DNA of 64,000 nt from NCBI RefSeq assembly GCF_017355525.1, contig NZ_CP067395.1, forward strand, positions 1,922,001 through 1,986,000, read 5' to 3'. The position numbers and the translations under genes are program-made. Of this stretch, positions 46,301 to 53,915 are shown piece by piece. How positions within the stretch are numbered: the stretch's first letter is position 1; each line of letters starts with the position of its first letter. Below the pieces are notes generated by a model, which saw nothing but the letters and a program-made list of their open reading frames with translations, made no database searches and was not told the origin of the DNA. This DNA is from Lysobacter enzymogenes. GTDB lineage: Bacteria; Pseudomonadota; Gammaproteobacteria; Xanthomonadales; Xanthomonadaceae.

Positions 46301-47110
46301 TACCGCCCAGTTTGAAGGGAGCGCGGGGGGTTCTGTAGGGATTTGAGGGTCGAACAGCGCCTGGGCCAAACGGGTCTTACCAACCCCTGAAAGACCCACC
46401 AGTCGGACCGCCTTGCCGGCGCGCAGATCACGTCGTATTGCGCCCAGAGCCTGTAAATCCGAGACGCTTTCGCTATCGCCCGGACAGAAAATGCGTGGCT
46501 CTTTCCCCAGATCAAAGGAAGCTCGCTCATCGGTCTCGCGGTGCGCCCAAGCGCCGTAGCCGCGCCAGCCGTCCAGTGGTGCCGCGACCTGCTTTCGGAC
46601 CCACAGGCAGACCGAGGGATGGCGTTCGACCCAATCCGCTATCGCGCGTCGTCCGAGGTAGCGAAAGAACACTTGGTCCGCCAAACCATGTTCGGTAAGC
46701 ACCTTGTGCATCGTCGCTTGTCGGCTTCGTACGCCTGGATCTGCCGATTTATCGCGCGTGGAAGCGATCAGGTAAATACCTCCGTGTTGGGCCAGCTCTG
46801 CGATGGCGGGTCGAAGAGCGCCCTTGATGACCATTTCTTTCCAGATTTTCTTCGGCCCGAAGTTCTCTGCTTTGACCTGTACCACCGCCACAGAGCGACC
46901 CAACGGAAGCGGAAGCTCACGAACCGGCATCGCTTCCACCCGTACGTCCACCCCGCCGTCTGCCGCGCGCTGGTCGCCGCTCCAGGTCACCGCCGCCTCC
47001 AGTCCTAAGTTGGCCAGCTCAGCCCTGCATAGCCGAGCTAGGAGCTCACGAGCCTGCTCATCGTTGAGTTGGGCGATCTGGCTGGGGGTGGTGTGGAAAA
47101 ATGGATGCAC
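43304..47110 (-). CDS. Avs-like antiphage protein: nuclease + STAND NTPase + helical repeat sensor
   Basis: A 1268-residue protein with the architecture of antiviral STAND (Avs) proteins. Residues about 1-170 form a PD-(D/E)XK nuclease of the Mrr/Cap4 kind: E38 region, D51-GGVD55 and VVQVK80. A STAND/NACHT-like NTPase follows with Walker A GLSGVGKT (239-246), Walker B VLIVDNC (297-303) and a helical winged segment. The remaining 800 residues are helical repeats (for example LGRLLAAGDRERLKGLLPSL, VARVLRSLAVGRTPVVRYAA) that in Avs proteins recognise phage terminase or portal. The start is GTG at 47110. The upstream HEPN gene, 108 bp away, is probably in the same operon. Sequence family within Avs cannot be fixed by eye. 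Confidence 0.75.
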   Translation of the reverse strand: MHPFFHTTPSQIAQLNDEQARELLARLCRAELANLGLEAAVTWSGDQRAADGGVDVRVEAMPVRELPLPLGRSVAVVQVKAENFGPKKIWKEMVIKGALRPAIAELAQHGGIYLIASTRDKSADPGVRSRQATMHKVLTEHGLADQVFFRYLGRRAIADWVERHPSVCLWVRKQVAAPLDGWRGYGAWAHRETDERASFDLGKEPRIFCPGDSESVSDLQALGAIRRDLRAGKAVRLVGLSGVGKTRLAQALFDPQIPTEPPALPSNWAVYTDAGDGPVPTPQAMLKALGAYDHPAVLIVDNCGQTTHAALVECKHEFAPSLGLLTIEYDIQDGIPEDTRCYHMEGVSAETLRSLLRDRYPQLSDNDLSTVVAASEGNARVAFALASTAEHTQDLASLNDRELFQRLFDQKAGGGDELLRCAQAASLLYSFDGESLEVGSEMTVLAEFAGVTPQVFFRHMATIKGRGLLQARGRMRALLPPAVSNRLASQALEETPLGLIKKCLVEDASDRVAASFVHRLSYLHTSPQAQALVASWQSPGGRYADLATMSHQEFRGFVRAAAVVPEGALSVIERFTAQEAIGARGDEHLDELISLCRWIAYDPALFHRSTTVLWALIQRAALVELGGKLRTNRMASLFQVWLSGSHAGAEQRAKVIDGLLGSDRTPDWSLGAELLSTALKTSYLRREFFDRFGARKRDYGWRPSSRDELRMWHAVFLDLVARWGLADGERGRQVRKAILDNLEGLLTEEATAGSVTKIALTFRGMDGWSQAWVEARRLSRDPMLSQEVRVFAEALEQALGPADLYEEVAARFHSDRDWHWEYASEVDDYDEQVRRAAERCEELGRLLAAGDRERLKGLLPSLLIEGNHEVAEALGRGLGRAHPNLGAFIDDVERHLRSANPNTVSIRFLYGVVETWAEANPGPLAVWLDRLAIDEQLAPYFPELQAHTSLDKPSVARVLRSLAVGRTPVVRYAAMAWNSLGEQTKAADWAAIVSAIADKGEDGVRTGILLLQHLARCAHVRDGTERLVLARYMKGFLLHRPWPDLVVHLGMLENRVERILKFCVAQLPSFEELADLLPLVVGFRAEEPLYPRSTMGSFIAPILQKYPYATLTALQGLQRWSVETIGEILRAERDTALEGQGRPAISDDALFDWCAADMVGRLPLTMQIGDLAPPQTNSPSLFQRLFEISNDKASFFALFRERGLEGDGRGELAYLKRCMLVLNQLQVVDDVDGQMAKEAALDALRERLSFWDHFDREGVTRARPETFE

Positions 47111-47218
47111 GAAAGTCAGGCTCGGCGAGTCTTATTGGCGAGGTTCGGTAGGCACTCGAATAGCGATCCACGACGCGGCTTGGAATGCCATCCCCTGGGT
47201 GCCACCAACACTGTACGG

Positions 47219-48154
47219 TTACGGGCGGATCTTGCTTTCGAGTTCGTACAACATCTTCACAAGCGATCGGTGCGCGTCGTAGGCAACGGCGAGGCTGGTC
47301 GGAATCTCTCCGTATCGGACGCCAGTCGGGCAGTCGATTGCTTGCAACAAGGCTTCCGGCAGCGCGGTGCCGAAGTGTTTGTTAACCAAATCGCCAAGAT
47401 GAGGGATGTCGTGCCCTTTTCGGCCGGCCGTTGGAAACGAATGCCCGGCCTTGCCTAACAGGCCCTTCAGCACCTTTTCCGCGCATTGGGCCGTGTCCCA
47501 CCGGACCTTGCCGAGGGTGCGCTGATCGATCAACTCTTCCACGGCGTGGCGGTAGTCGCCTCTGGCTTGATCGAAAAAAGGATGGCCGTCCAAGCCGTGG
47601 AGGTACTCCGAAGCCTTATGACCCTCCAAGAAAGCGTCGAACAACACATCCAAGTCTTGATCCGACAACCGTTTAGCGAACTCGGGCGTGATGCCGATGA
47701 TGCACTCCACGGCATTGATCGTCTGGGGGCGTTGGTATACCAATCCACCACGCTGCCCGCTAGAAAGCTCACGTCTCACTACGATGCGAGCTTCGCCGTA
47801 TACCACCGGCATGGAGATCGGCCACAAGCTCCCGTTGAGCCTCACTACGCTCACGTCCAGCGGATTCTTATCCCCCAGGCGACCGCCGTACGTTTCGGCA
47901 TACCAATCCAGCACGCGGGGCGCCAAGTCATCATCGCTATACGCTTGGCCCCGGTCGGGGCCGCGACGAAGGTCGATGATGTTGGGGACGCTGAAAACCG
48001 CACAGACGATCGACACAGCCTGTCCGGAACGCTCTTGCAGCGGAACGTCTTGGTCGCCGAGGTGACGATCCAGGGCCACCATCATCGCCTCAAATCCTGC
48101 CGGGTCCGTCGGTCTGCTCGGCCATGTCCAGCGGCCTACCTTGCCTGCATCCAT
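47219..48154 (-). CDS. HEPN-domain protein, partner of the Avs-like NTPase
   Basis: A 311-residue protein. The ATG at 48154 has AAAGGAG six nt upstream, which decides the start. The first 190 residues hold a mixed fold (PTDPAGFEAMMVALDRHLGD, LDVSVVRLNGSLWPISMPVV). The C-terminal third is HEPN-like: RHAVEELIDQRTLGKVRWDT, QCAEKVLKGLLGKAGHSFPT and AGRKGHDIPHLGDLVNKHFG, where the conserved HD/H-L pattern of HEPN C-terminal helices is visible. It is the first gene of a two-gene unit with the Avs-like gene, so an accessory role in defence or regulation is likely. Confidence 0.65.
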   Translation of the reverse strand: MDAGKVGRWTWPSRPTDPAGFEAMMVALDRHLGDQDVPLQERSGQAVSIVCAVFSVPNIIDLRRGPDRGQAYSDDDLAPRVLDWYAETYGGRLGDKNPLDVSVVRLNGSLWPISMPVVYGEARIVVRRELSSGQRGGLVYQRPQTINAVECIIGITPEFAKRLSDQDLDVLFDAFLEGHKASEYLHGLDGHPFFDQARGDYRHAVEELIDQRTLGKVRWDTAQCAEKVLKGLLGKAGHSFPTAGRKGHDIPHLGDLVNKHFGTALPEALLQAIDCPTGVRYGEIPTSLAVAYDAHRSLVKMLYELESKIRP

Positions 48155-48227
48155 GACTGGCTCCTTTTGTGAGGGAAACAGCTTATCTTGAGTTTGTCGT
48201 GAGACGGTAAAGACAGCGGACGGCCGC

Positions 48228-49076
48228 ATGGAACCCAACACCTTGAAAATGCCCCACACCTTCCGCGCCGCCGCAGTGGGCGCTTGTATTTATTGCGGCG
48301 TCCGTGCGCAGCCGCTTAGCGAGGAGCATGTTATTCCCAAAGGGCTGGGCGGCACGCTGGTGCTCCCCTCTGCCAGTTGTGCAACTTGCGCGATGCTCAC
48401 CTCCCAGTTTGAGATGCGCGTTTTGCGGGGTTTCATGGACAAGGGGCGTCAGGCGCTGGGCATCAAGAGCCGCAAATCCCACAAGCGAGCCTATGAAGCA
48501 ACCAACGCCCAAGCATTGATTCAAGCGGACGGAACCATCCAACGTTTCGATGTGCCAACAGAGGAAAGCATCCGTGTCTTGCACCTCCCTGTCTTGGCGC
48601 TGCCGTATTTCCTTGACCATGATCGGCCGCCTACGCCGGAGACCAAGCACATCAACGTCGACGCCATCGAAACACTCACGTTTGGTCTCGACAACTCCGA
48701 CCTTATCGGCAGAAATCAAGCTGTTGGCGCACGCTTTGAGGACGAAGTGGATCTGTGGGCGTTCGTACGGATGCTGGCGAAGATCGCGCACGGCTATCAC
48801 GTAGCAATGCGCGGGGTTTTCCCGATGGAGGAAAGCCCTTTGGTTCCGATAATCATGGGCGAGCGTGTGGATGCGCAGAACTGGGTTGGATGCACCAAAC
48901 AACAAGATGCCTTGCCGGACGGTCGATCAGCGCTTCATCTGCTCCAAGAAGATGTTTTGACTGGAGCGGACGGAAGCAAATGCTCAACCGTTCGCATCAA
49001 GCTGTTCGCAGGACAACCAACCTGCACGTATGTTTTGGCAACCCGACTTACCCTCGCGGAGCCTCAAAACGCATAA
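48228..49076 (+). CDS. HNH-endonuclease-like protein
   Basis: A 282-residue protein. CIYCGVRAQPLSEEHVIPKG, LGG and later SCATCAML give the CxxC...H...CxxC arrangement of an HNH-5-like zinc-stabilised nuclease domain near the N-terminus, with EHVIP as the catalytic His region. The rest (about 190 residues) is of unknown fold. It is divergent from the HEPN-Avs unit, with a 73-bp shared control region. A defence nuclease role is plausible. Confidence 0.65.
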   Translation: MEPNTLKMPHTFRAAAVGACIYCGVRAQPLSEEHVIPKGLGGTLVLPSASCATCAMLTSQFEMRVLRGFMDKGRQALGIKSRKSHKRAYEATNAQALIQADGTIQRFDVPTEESIRVLHLPVLALPYFLDHDRPPTPETKHINVDAIETLTFGLDNSDLIGRNQAVGARFEDEVDLWAFVRMLAKIAHGYHVAMRGVFPMEESPLVPIIMGERVDAQNWVGCTKQQDALPDGRSALHLLQEDVLTGADGSKCSTVRIKLFAGQPTCTYVLATRLTLAEPQNA

Positions 49077-49144
49077 AGCTCGGACCTACGCCTGCCCCTG
49101 TCCACCCTTAAGGAGTGGAGAGGGGCGTTGCCGCCCCTCTCGTC

Positions 49145-49396
49145 TCACAGCTCCCCCGGCTCGGTGTTCTGGAGCGCCGAGATCGCTTCTTCGTACTCGT
49201 CCAAGTCAAGGCTCAGGGAGTCATCCACCTCCACCTCATGCATGGTCAGCGCGTCCAAGGTCCAGCGCACCGCGTTGAGCTCGGCAAGGCTCAAATGATC
49301 GAAAGCATTCACGGCAGCGGTTTCCGAGGTGGCTTTGACCGAAAAAAGCTTGGTGGCCAAGAAGTCGCCGTAGAGCCAAAACGTAAAACTGCGCAT
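49145..49396 (-). CDS. Small protein (83 residues), paralogue of the next gene
   Basis: MRSFTFWLYGDFLATKLFSV followed by KATSETAAVNAFDHLSLAEL; a small alpha/beta protein. AAGGAGAAACAGCT precedes the ATG. It has the same length, start and layout as the 49413-49664 protein 16 bp upstream, so the pair looks like an old duplication. DpnD/PcfM-like small proteins have a similar shape, but this is tentative. Confidence 0.55.
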   Translation of the reverse strand: MRSFTFWLYGDFLATKLFSVKATSETAAVNAFDHLSLAELNAVRWTLDALTMHEVEVDDSLSLDLDEYEEAISALQNTEPGEL

Positions 49397-49412
49397 AGCT
49401 GTTTCTCCTTGG

Positions 49413-49664
49413 TTAGCGGACGTGAAAGCGTCGCTCGTGGTTCGGCCAAAGGTGGTCGGTGGACTGCCCCGTTTTGCTGTCGCGGACCTCTACGTGCATG
49501 TTGATGTCATCGACGTTCGCCACCCACTTGATTTTCTCGACATCCTCGGCCGTCAACGCGGCGAACTTTTCCAATGCCTCGTCCATGTCGTTGGCTTCGA
49601 TCTCGATAGTCGCCTCGGCCGGCGCGGTTCCGATGATCAGCACCTCAAAAAGACGGCTGCGCAT
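49413..49664 (-). CDS. Small protein (83 residues), paralogue of the previous gene
   Basis: MRSRLFEVLIIGTAPAEATI then EIEANDMDEALEKFAALTAE; strand, strand, helix, then DINMHVEVRD. A strong AGGAGG ribosome site lies before the ATG. Possibly DpnD/PcfM-like. Co-directional with 49145-49396 and with the 49816-50628 gene. Confidence 0.55.
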   Translation of the reverse strand: MRSRLFEVLIIGTAPAEATIEIEANDMDEALEKFAALTAEDVEKIKWVANVDDINMHVEVRDSKTGQSTDHLWPNHERRFHVR

Positions 49665-49815
49665 GTGTGTCCTCCTGGCTCCACCGTGGTCCGGCCCGGG
49701 TTCGAGCCATCGGCGACCGTGTGGTGCAGGAAGCGCACGATAGGGATGATCTGTACGGGGCCGGGGCGAAGTGGAAGCAGCCCCCAGAAAGGTTCAGCGC
49801 GCGTCCAGCCGGCGC

Positions 49816-50628
49816 TCACAAACGCGGCTTGGTCCGGCCCTTCGCCTGCGGCTCGTGGTCAGGGACGGCAGCGCCAACCGGCTTCGACCAAGCCGCTTCC
49901 AGCCGTGCTTGCCGCAACTCGGCCAGCACGGCCTGAACGTCCTCTTCCGCCGCCACGGTCCATTCGTGGAAGGCCTGAGCCCACACCCCCCGCACGCCAG
50001 CGTCCTCCCACGGAAGCTGCAACGCTTCGGGGAAGGTCAGCACCATCAGACCCATTTGCTTGCCGCCGAAGCTCCTGAGCAGGCCGGCAAAGTCACCGGG
50101 TTCGGCCACACCGCAGATGCGGAAGGTTCCGTTGCCCTCGTCTTTGTATTCGAAGGGTGCTCGGGGCGTCTCCCAAGGGTGGACCCGCACCCGGGGAACC
50201 CCGTCCCCACCCACCCGAGCGTCCAGGTCGACCCGTCCCGTCATCGGCTCGATGAGCCCGGCGTCGACCAGGCCTTGGTGCCAATCGAACAACCGCACCA
50301 TGGAGGCCCGTGAGACGGTGTTGGGTTTGCGCTTAGGGGAACCAGCAGGCGTACTCGGCTCCTTCTTGGGCGCAGGTCGGGTGAACAACGGCGGTTCAAC
50401 CGGGTGCTCGCTGACGAGCTTGCGTAGGCGGTTGGGATCCATGGCCAACATGCCCGCCGCCTCGTTGAGCGTCACCGTCCAGGTCAGATCTCCGCGCTTA
50501 CGCAGATTGGCGACCTGCCGAGCGGTTTCAGCCACCAACTGCCGCCACGGCACGCCGTCCCGCGGAGGCACCTTGCCCAACACTTTTTTCGCGGCCCTCA
50601 GGGCGGCCTGGGCTTTGGTGGCGGCCAT
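49816..50628 (-). CDS. Unknown protein, possible DNA-binding
   Basis: A 270-residue protein with a strong AGGAGG site before the ATG at 50628. The basic N-terminus (AALRAAKKVLGKVPPRDG) precedes TWTVTLNEAAGMLAMDPNRL and RKLVSEHPVEPPLF, an HTH-like segment. The middle is Pro/Lys-rich; the C-terminal half is a mixed fold (FEYKDEGNGTFRICGVAEPG). It may head an operon with the two small paralogues downstream. No known family. Confidence 0.5.
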   Translation of the reverse strand: MAATKAQAALRAAKKVLGKVPPRDGVPWRQLVAETARQVANLRKRGDLTWTVTLNEAAGMLAMDPNRLRKLVSEHPVEPPLFTRPAPKKEPSTPAGSPKRKPNTVSRASMVRLFDWHQGLVDAGLIEPMTGRVDLDARVGGDGVPRVRVHPWETPRAPFEYKDEGNGTFRICGVAEPGDFAGLLRSFGGKQMGLMVLTFPEALQLPWEDAGVRGVWAQAFHEWTVAAEEDVQAVLAELRQARLEAAWSKPVGAAVPDHEPQAKGRTKPRL

Positions 50629-50757
50629 CAACACCTCCTTGTGTTTGACGCATGGGCCGACTGGGCGCACACGGTCGGCGATCGCTCCAGAGATCCGCAT
50701 CCTACTACCGCGCATCTGCGATGAACCGCCCCCGGGCCGCCTTCTTTTCGGCGGGGA

Positions 50758-51549
50758 TCAGACCTCGTCTGCTGCGTTCTTTTCGCCGTTGCCTGGGCTG
50801 ACCTCGGTTCGCCCCGCCGTTCGCGTTCGTTTGGCACTTACAGGCTGGATGACGATCTTGACGGGACCCGCGTGCATGACGACCCAGCCAGCTCTGATTT
50901 TCCTGAGCTCCTCCAGCTTGGCCAGATGCTCAGCTTGTTTGCTTTTGTTGTTTTTGAAGAACGTTTTCAAGCATTTTTCGTAGATCGCATCCATGAGGTC
51001 GGCCATGAAATCGCAGTGCTCTGCGATGGCCTCCTTGAGATCATGGACCATCCACGCGTCCCCTCGGTTTTCGGTCACCGTGCAGCTGAAACCGCCCAGC
51101 GCGATGCGGACAGGAACGTAAGCAGAGCCGGTGTCGAAATAGTCCAGGCTGTGAGCGGCGATTTGATGCCTGAGTACGGTGATTTTTAGAGCGTCGGCGC
51201 GCTTTTTGACGCCTTTGACGTCGGGGCAGTTCGTCAGCTTATGCAGCTTCAACGCGGCTCGTTGCTGGCTGTAAGCTGCGCCCAGCACGCCATAGAGCCG
51301 CAGGTACTTCTCACCGGTGTCGTCGTATTTTGTAGGACCATCCAACGCAAACCGCAGCACATGGTCGATGGCTGCTGTCGCATCGCCCAAGATGTCCATC
51401 GCGACGCAAACGAAGCTCCACTCGTGCTCGTTCGTCAACTTCAGCCGACGGCCGGGATTGTCCTTCCAAGACACGCAATCGTTGACCATGTCCCTGAAGG
51501 CATCGCTGTAAGCACTGACGGTTTTTAGCTTGGACTGCGCATCGCCCAT
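50758..51549 (-). CDS. HEPN-like protein with candidate RNase motif
   Basis: A 263-residue helical protein. Helices around FVCVAMDILGDATAAIDHVL and YGVLGAAYSQQRAALKLHKL lead to ITVLRHQIAAHSLDYF, in which R-x5-H fits the R-x4-6-H signature of HEPN ribonucleases, here in the order typical of AbiU2/HEPN-like families. GGAG precedes the ATG at 51549. The C-terminal tail is basic. Divergent arrangement with no obvious antitoxin; role in defence inferred from fold and context only. Confidence 0.5.
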   Translation of the reverse strand: MGDAQSKLKTVSAYSDAFRDMVNDCVSWKDNPGRRLKLTNEHEWSFVCVAMDILGDATAAIDHVLRFALDGPTKYDDTGEKYLRLYGVLGAAYSQQRAALKLHKLTNCPDVKGVKKRADALKITVLRHQIAAHSLDYFDTGSAYVPVRIALGGFSCTVTENRGDAWMVHDLKEAIAEHCDFMADLMDAIYEKCLKTFFKNNKSKQAEHLAKLEELRKIRAGWVVMHAGPVKIVIQPVSAKRTRTAGRTEVSPGNGEKNAADEV

Positions 51550-51645
51550 GGGGCTTCTCCGCGGGAAAACACCGATATCATCGCCTGCCCGCCGCCGCGC
51601 GGAAGCGGTGCCCGTAGCTCAGGGGCGGCACCACCTTCCGCCGAT

Positions 51646-51963
51646 CTAACGCAGGCCTTCGAGCGCCTTTTTTCTCGCGCGGACCGACATCTTCGCCAGC
51701 AGGTCGATGGCCTCCGCCAGGGCGTCGTCGGTCGCGTAGAAGAATGGCACGGGTTTGCCTAGGACTTTTCCTAGCATCTCCAGCGTGCGGATATCGGGGG
51801 CGTGTTTGCCCGCCTCGTATTGGTTGATCCGCGGAGACGCCACCGTCGGATCGAGCCCGGCAGCGATGCCCAACCCCCGTTGGGACAGGCCCACGGCCTC
51901 ACGCGCCTGCCGTAAGCGCAGGGCGACCACACCAGGGGTCTCGCGGGCCGTGCCTCGGGGCAA
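51646..51963 (-). CDS. XRE-family transcriptional regulator
   Basis: A 105-residue protein. VVALRLRQAREAVGLSQRGL followed by GIAAGLDPTVASPRINQYEA and APDIRTLEMLGKVLGKPVPF is a complete Cro/C1-type HTH. The short C-terminus (AIDLLAKMSVRARKKALEGL) could mediate dimerisation. There is no ATG: a stop lies at 51991-51993 in frame, leaving TTG at 51963 or GTG at 51930 as starts. Two CTAAG-N5-CTTAG palindromes lie just upstream, so autoregulation is likely, and two more occur elsewhere in the island. Confidence 0.8.
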   Translation of the reverse strand: MPRGTARETPGVVALRLRQAREAVGLSQRGLGIAAGLDPTVASPRINQYEAGKHAPDIRTLEMLGKVLGKPVPFFYATDDALAEAIDLLAKMSVRARKKALEGLR

Positions 51964-51990
51964 ACCAGGGTTCTCAAGCGTGAACGACGC

Positions 51991-52005
51991 CTAAGAGGGT
52001 CTTAG
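51991..52005. promoter_or_regulatory. Palindromic operator candidate, copy 2
   Basis: CTAAG AGGGT CTTAG, 27 bp upstream of the XRE regulator start and 34 bp (about three helical turns) from copy 3. Confidence 0.7.
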
Positions 52006-52024
52006 AAGACGCTGGACTTGTCGT

Positions 52025-52039
52025 CTAAGACTTCCTTAG
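52025..52039. promoter_or_regulatory. Palindromic operator candidate, copy 3
   Basis: CTAAG ACTTC CTTAG, 30 bp before the lipoprotein gene at 52070. Together with copy 2 it fills the divergent promoter region of regulator and lipoprotein. Confidence 0.7.
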
Positions 52040-52069
52040 AGTTCCGCCGATCCCGCCTGGAGCACCGCC

Positions 52070-52408
52070 ATGAGCCGACCGTTTCTCCCCGACGTTCCCC
52101 GCGCTGTGGTGCTGGCGGCCCTCGCCGCGGGCCTGACGGCCTGTTCCGGCGCGCCCTCCACCCAGGACGCCGAAGCCGCCGTGATCGCCGAATACCAGCG
52201 GGTGCTTGGCGTCCGCACCGGGGCGATGGCCAACGGCTTCAGCCTGGACCACTGCGAGAAGTCCTCCTCGGCCGAAGCCCCCGGTTACTTCTGCGACGTG
52301 GCCGGCACCGTGGTCGTGGACGTCCAAGGCACGAGCCTGTCCCGGCCGCTCAAGGGCCGTTACCGGTTCGCCCAGGCCAACGGCCAGTGGCAGGTCTTCC
52401 CCAGATGA
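52070..52408 (+). CDS. Small lipoprotein of unknown function
   Basis: A 112-residue protein with a lipoprotein signal (VVLAALAAGLTAC; lipobox LTAC). The mature part includes EYQRVLGVRTGAMANGFSLD, two cysteines (DHCEKSSS, GYFCDVAG) and a closing RYRFAQANGQWQVF strand pair, a compact periplasmic fold. GGAG precedes the ATG. It is the first gene after the paired operators, so probably regulated by the adjacent XRE protein. Possible immunity-type lipoprotein, by analogy with the gene at 53079. Confidence 0.7.
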   Translation: MSRPFLPDVPRAVVLAALAAGLTACSGAPSTQDAEAAVIAEYQRVLGVRTGAMANGFSLDHCEKSSSAEAPGYFCDVAGTVVVDVQGTSLSRPLKGRYRFAQANGQWQVFPR

Positions 52409-52429
52409 CCTGACCCAAGGAGAGCTGCA

Positions 52430-52873
52430 ATGAACGCTTCGTATGCACACCTCGCGCCCGCCACCGTGATCCTCGGTGGCGCCGGCACCCTCGCCCTGAC
52501 CGCCTCCGGCGAGTTTTCGACCCCCGGGGCCCAGGCGGCCTCGATCCTGGGCGGCCTGGCCCTGCTGGGCCTCCTGGCGCTGCTGTGGTGGGTGAACGTC
52601 CGGGCCGCGCGCTACCGGGCCTGGGCCAGCGCCCGCTACCCGGCCCCGGCGCCCCAGAAGGGCGGGTTCTGGCTCGGTGCCGGCCTGGGCTTGGTGGCCG
52701 CCTTCGCCCTGCAGGCCCTGGCCCTGGTCGTCGCCAAATCGGGCGTGGGGCCGGAAGGCCTGCGGTTCCTCGCCATGGTCTGGGTCTTCGTGGGCTTCCT
52801 CGGCTACGGCGTGTTCCCGCTGCTGTTCGGTTACATCGGCCGGATCCACCGAGCGACCCGGATCCGCTCCTGA
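52430..52873 (+). CDS. Small integral membrane protein, unknown
   Basis: A 147-residue protein with about four membrane helices (ILGGLALLGLLALLWWVNVR, WLGAGLGLVAAFALQALALV). AAGGAGAGCTGCA precedes the ATG, 21 bp after the lipoprotein stop, so the two form an operon. No family recognised. A hairpin at 52894-52924 follows and may end the transcript. Confidence 0.6.
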   Translation: MNASYAHLAPATVILGGAGTLALTASGEFSTPGAQAASILGGLALLGLLALLWWVNVRAARYRAWASARYPAPAPQKGGFWLGAGLGLVAAFALQALALVVAKSGVGPEGLRFLAMVWVFVGFLGYGVFPLLFGYIGRIHRATRIRS

Positions 52874-52893
52874 CCGGTCGCACTGCCCTGCGA

Positions 52894-52924
52894 GACGCCA
52901 GGTACATCCCATGTGCCTGGCGTC
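52894..52924 (+). terminator. Hairpin after the membrane protein gene
   Basis: GACGCCAGGTAC pairs with GTGCCTGGCGTC (one mismatch or wobble) around a 7-nt loop. No T run follows, so termination is probable rather than certain. Confidence 0.45.
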
Positions 52925-52983
52925 CACACATCCTCCGCGGACCTCACGATCTGCGCCCCACGTCGCGTTGTCCGCATGATCGC

Positions 52984-53026
52984 GTTGACATCAGCCGCCT
53001 TGATGCGCAACTGAGGGTTGCGCATC
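52984..53026 (+). promoter_or_regulatory. Possible promoter and hairpin before the immunity gene
   Basis: TTGACA at 52984-52989 is a good -35 sequence. It is followed by a perfect 10-bp hairpin (GATGCGCAAC 53002-53011 with GTTGCGCATC 53017-53026). The hairpin falls where a -10 box or operator would lie, so it may be a regulator site instead of an RNA structure. Confidence 0.35.
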
Positions 53027-53078
53027 GTTGGCATCGCCTGGCGCCCAGGCAATGGACGCGGCGAAGGAAGGAACCCAC

Positions 53079-53915
53079 GTGACACGCAACGCAGCTGTCC
53101 GCGCCCCGGACGGCCTTCAACGCGTCCACCCCCTTGGCGCCTGGTCCCTGCTGACGCTGGCCTTGGCCGGGCTGAGCGCGTGCGCCCGGCCTGCCGCCGA
53201 CCCGGCCCCGGCCATCCCCAAGGAGAAGCCCGCCATGACGGCCCCCGGTTCCGCCCTTCCCGCCACGCCAGAACAGGCCGGCGACGCCGCCGCCAGTGCA
53301 TCCGATCGAGCCGCAGGCCAGGCCCCCCAAGCCGCCCCCCGCGTTCCGGCCAGCGTCGCCGCCCGCCCGCTGCCCCAGGGCCCCGCGCTGGAGACCCAGG
53401 ACCTGCGGGCGCGGGTGCTCAAGCTGGTGGCGGGGCTGAGGACCGCCCACGACACCGAAGCCTCCGCCGTGGCCAAGGCGTTGGACGTCCCATTCGGACC
53501 AGATCCGGAGGATCCGAGCCACCACGTGGTGGAAGGGCGCCTGGGAAGCGGAGGGCGCTACTTCATCACGGTGGGATCGGCCGGTCGCGACACGCTGGGC
53601 AAGGAGGTGGAGGTCCGCTTCATTCCCGAGGGATGGAAGGGCGATCCGCGCCTGCCTGAAAACGCGTTGCCCACCTGCAGCCTCGATTTCTCCCCCCTCA
53701 ACGACGACCTCGCCAAGCTGGGGTATTCGGGCGAGCAAAGCCCGCCTTACCTCAAGGAGTTCTGGTCCTACCGGAAGGACTGGCCCGCCAACAACATCAC
53801 CTTCTACCTGGTCGTGAACCTCTACCGAGCCACCGGTGGCGATCAAGCCAAGGGGCGTCCTTGCGTGCTCTCCATCGAGATCAGCGCCGACGACGCCGAG
53901 GTCGACCATGGCTGA
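53079..53915 (+). CDS. Probable immunity lipoprotein (X-Tfi-like) of the adjacent effector
   Basis: A 278-residue lipoprotein. The GTG at 53079 is chosen because GGAAGGA lies just upstream. The signal region LGAWSLLTLALAGLSAC ends in the lipobox LSAC. An Ala/Pro-rich linker leads to a folded domain with TCSLDFSPLNDDLAKLGYSG, EFWSYRKDWPANNITFYLVV and PCVLSIEISADD. It overlaps the start of the effector gene by 8 bp. In Xanthomonadales type IV killing systems, outer-membrane lipoproteins encoded directly before effectors neutralise them; this arrangement is the main evidence. Confidence 0.65.
   Translation: MTRNAAVRAPDGLQRVHPLGAWSLLTLALAGLSACARPAADPAPAIPKEKPAMTAPGSALPATPEQAGDAAASASDRAAGQAPQAAPRVPASVAARPLPQGPALETQDLRARVLKLVAGLRTAHDTEASAVAKALDVPFGPDPEDPSHHVVEGRLGSGGRYFITVGSAGRDTLGKEVEVRFIPEGWKGDPRLPENALPTCSLDFSPLNDDLAKLGYSGEQSPPYLKEFWSYRKDWPANNITFYLVVNLYRATGGDQAKGRPCVLSIEISADDAEVDHG

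Noticed and set aside
49690..49740. T-loop-like GGTTCGAGCC
   Set aside because: The flanking bases do not form a T stem and no other tRNA arm can be placed on either strand.
51608..51650. tRNA-like 5' sequence (GCCCGTAGCTCAG)
   Set aside because: Only the acceptor/D-arm-like start is present. No anticodon arm or T-loop follows, so no tRNA gene is supported.
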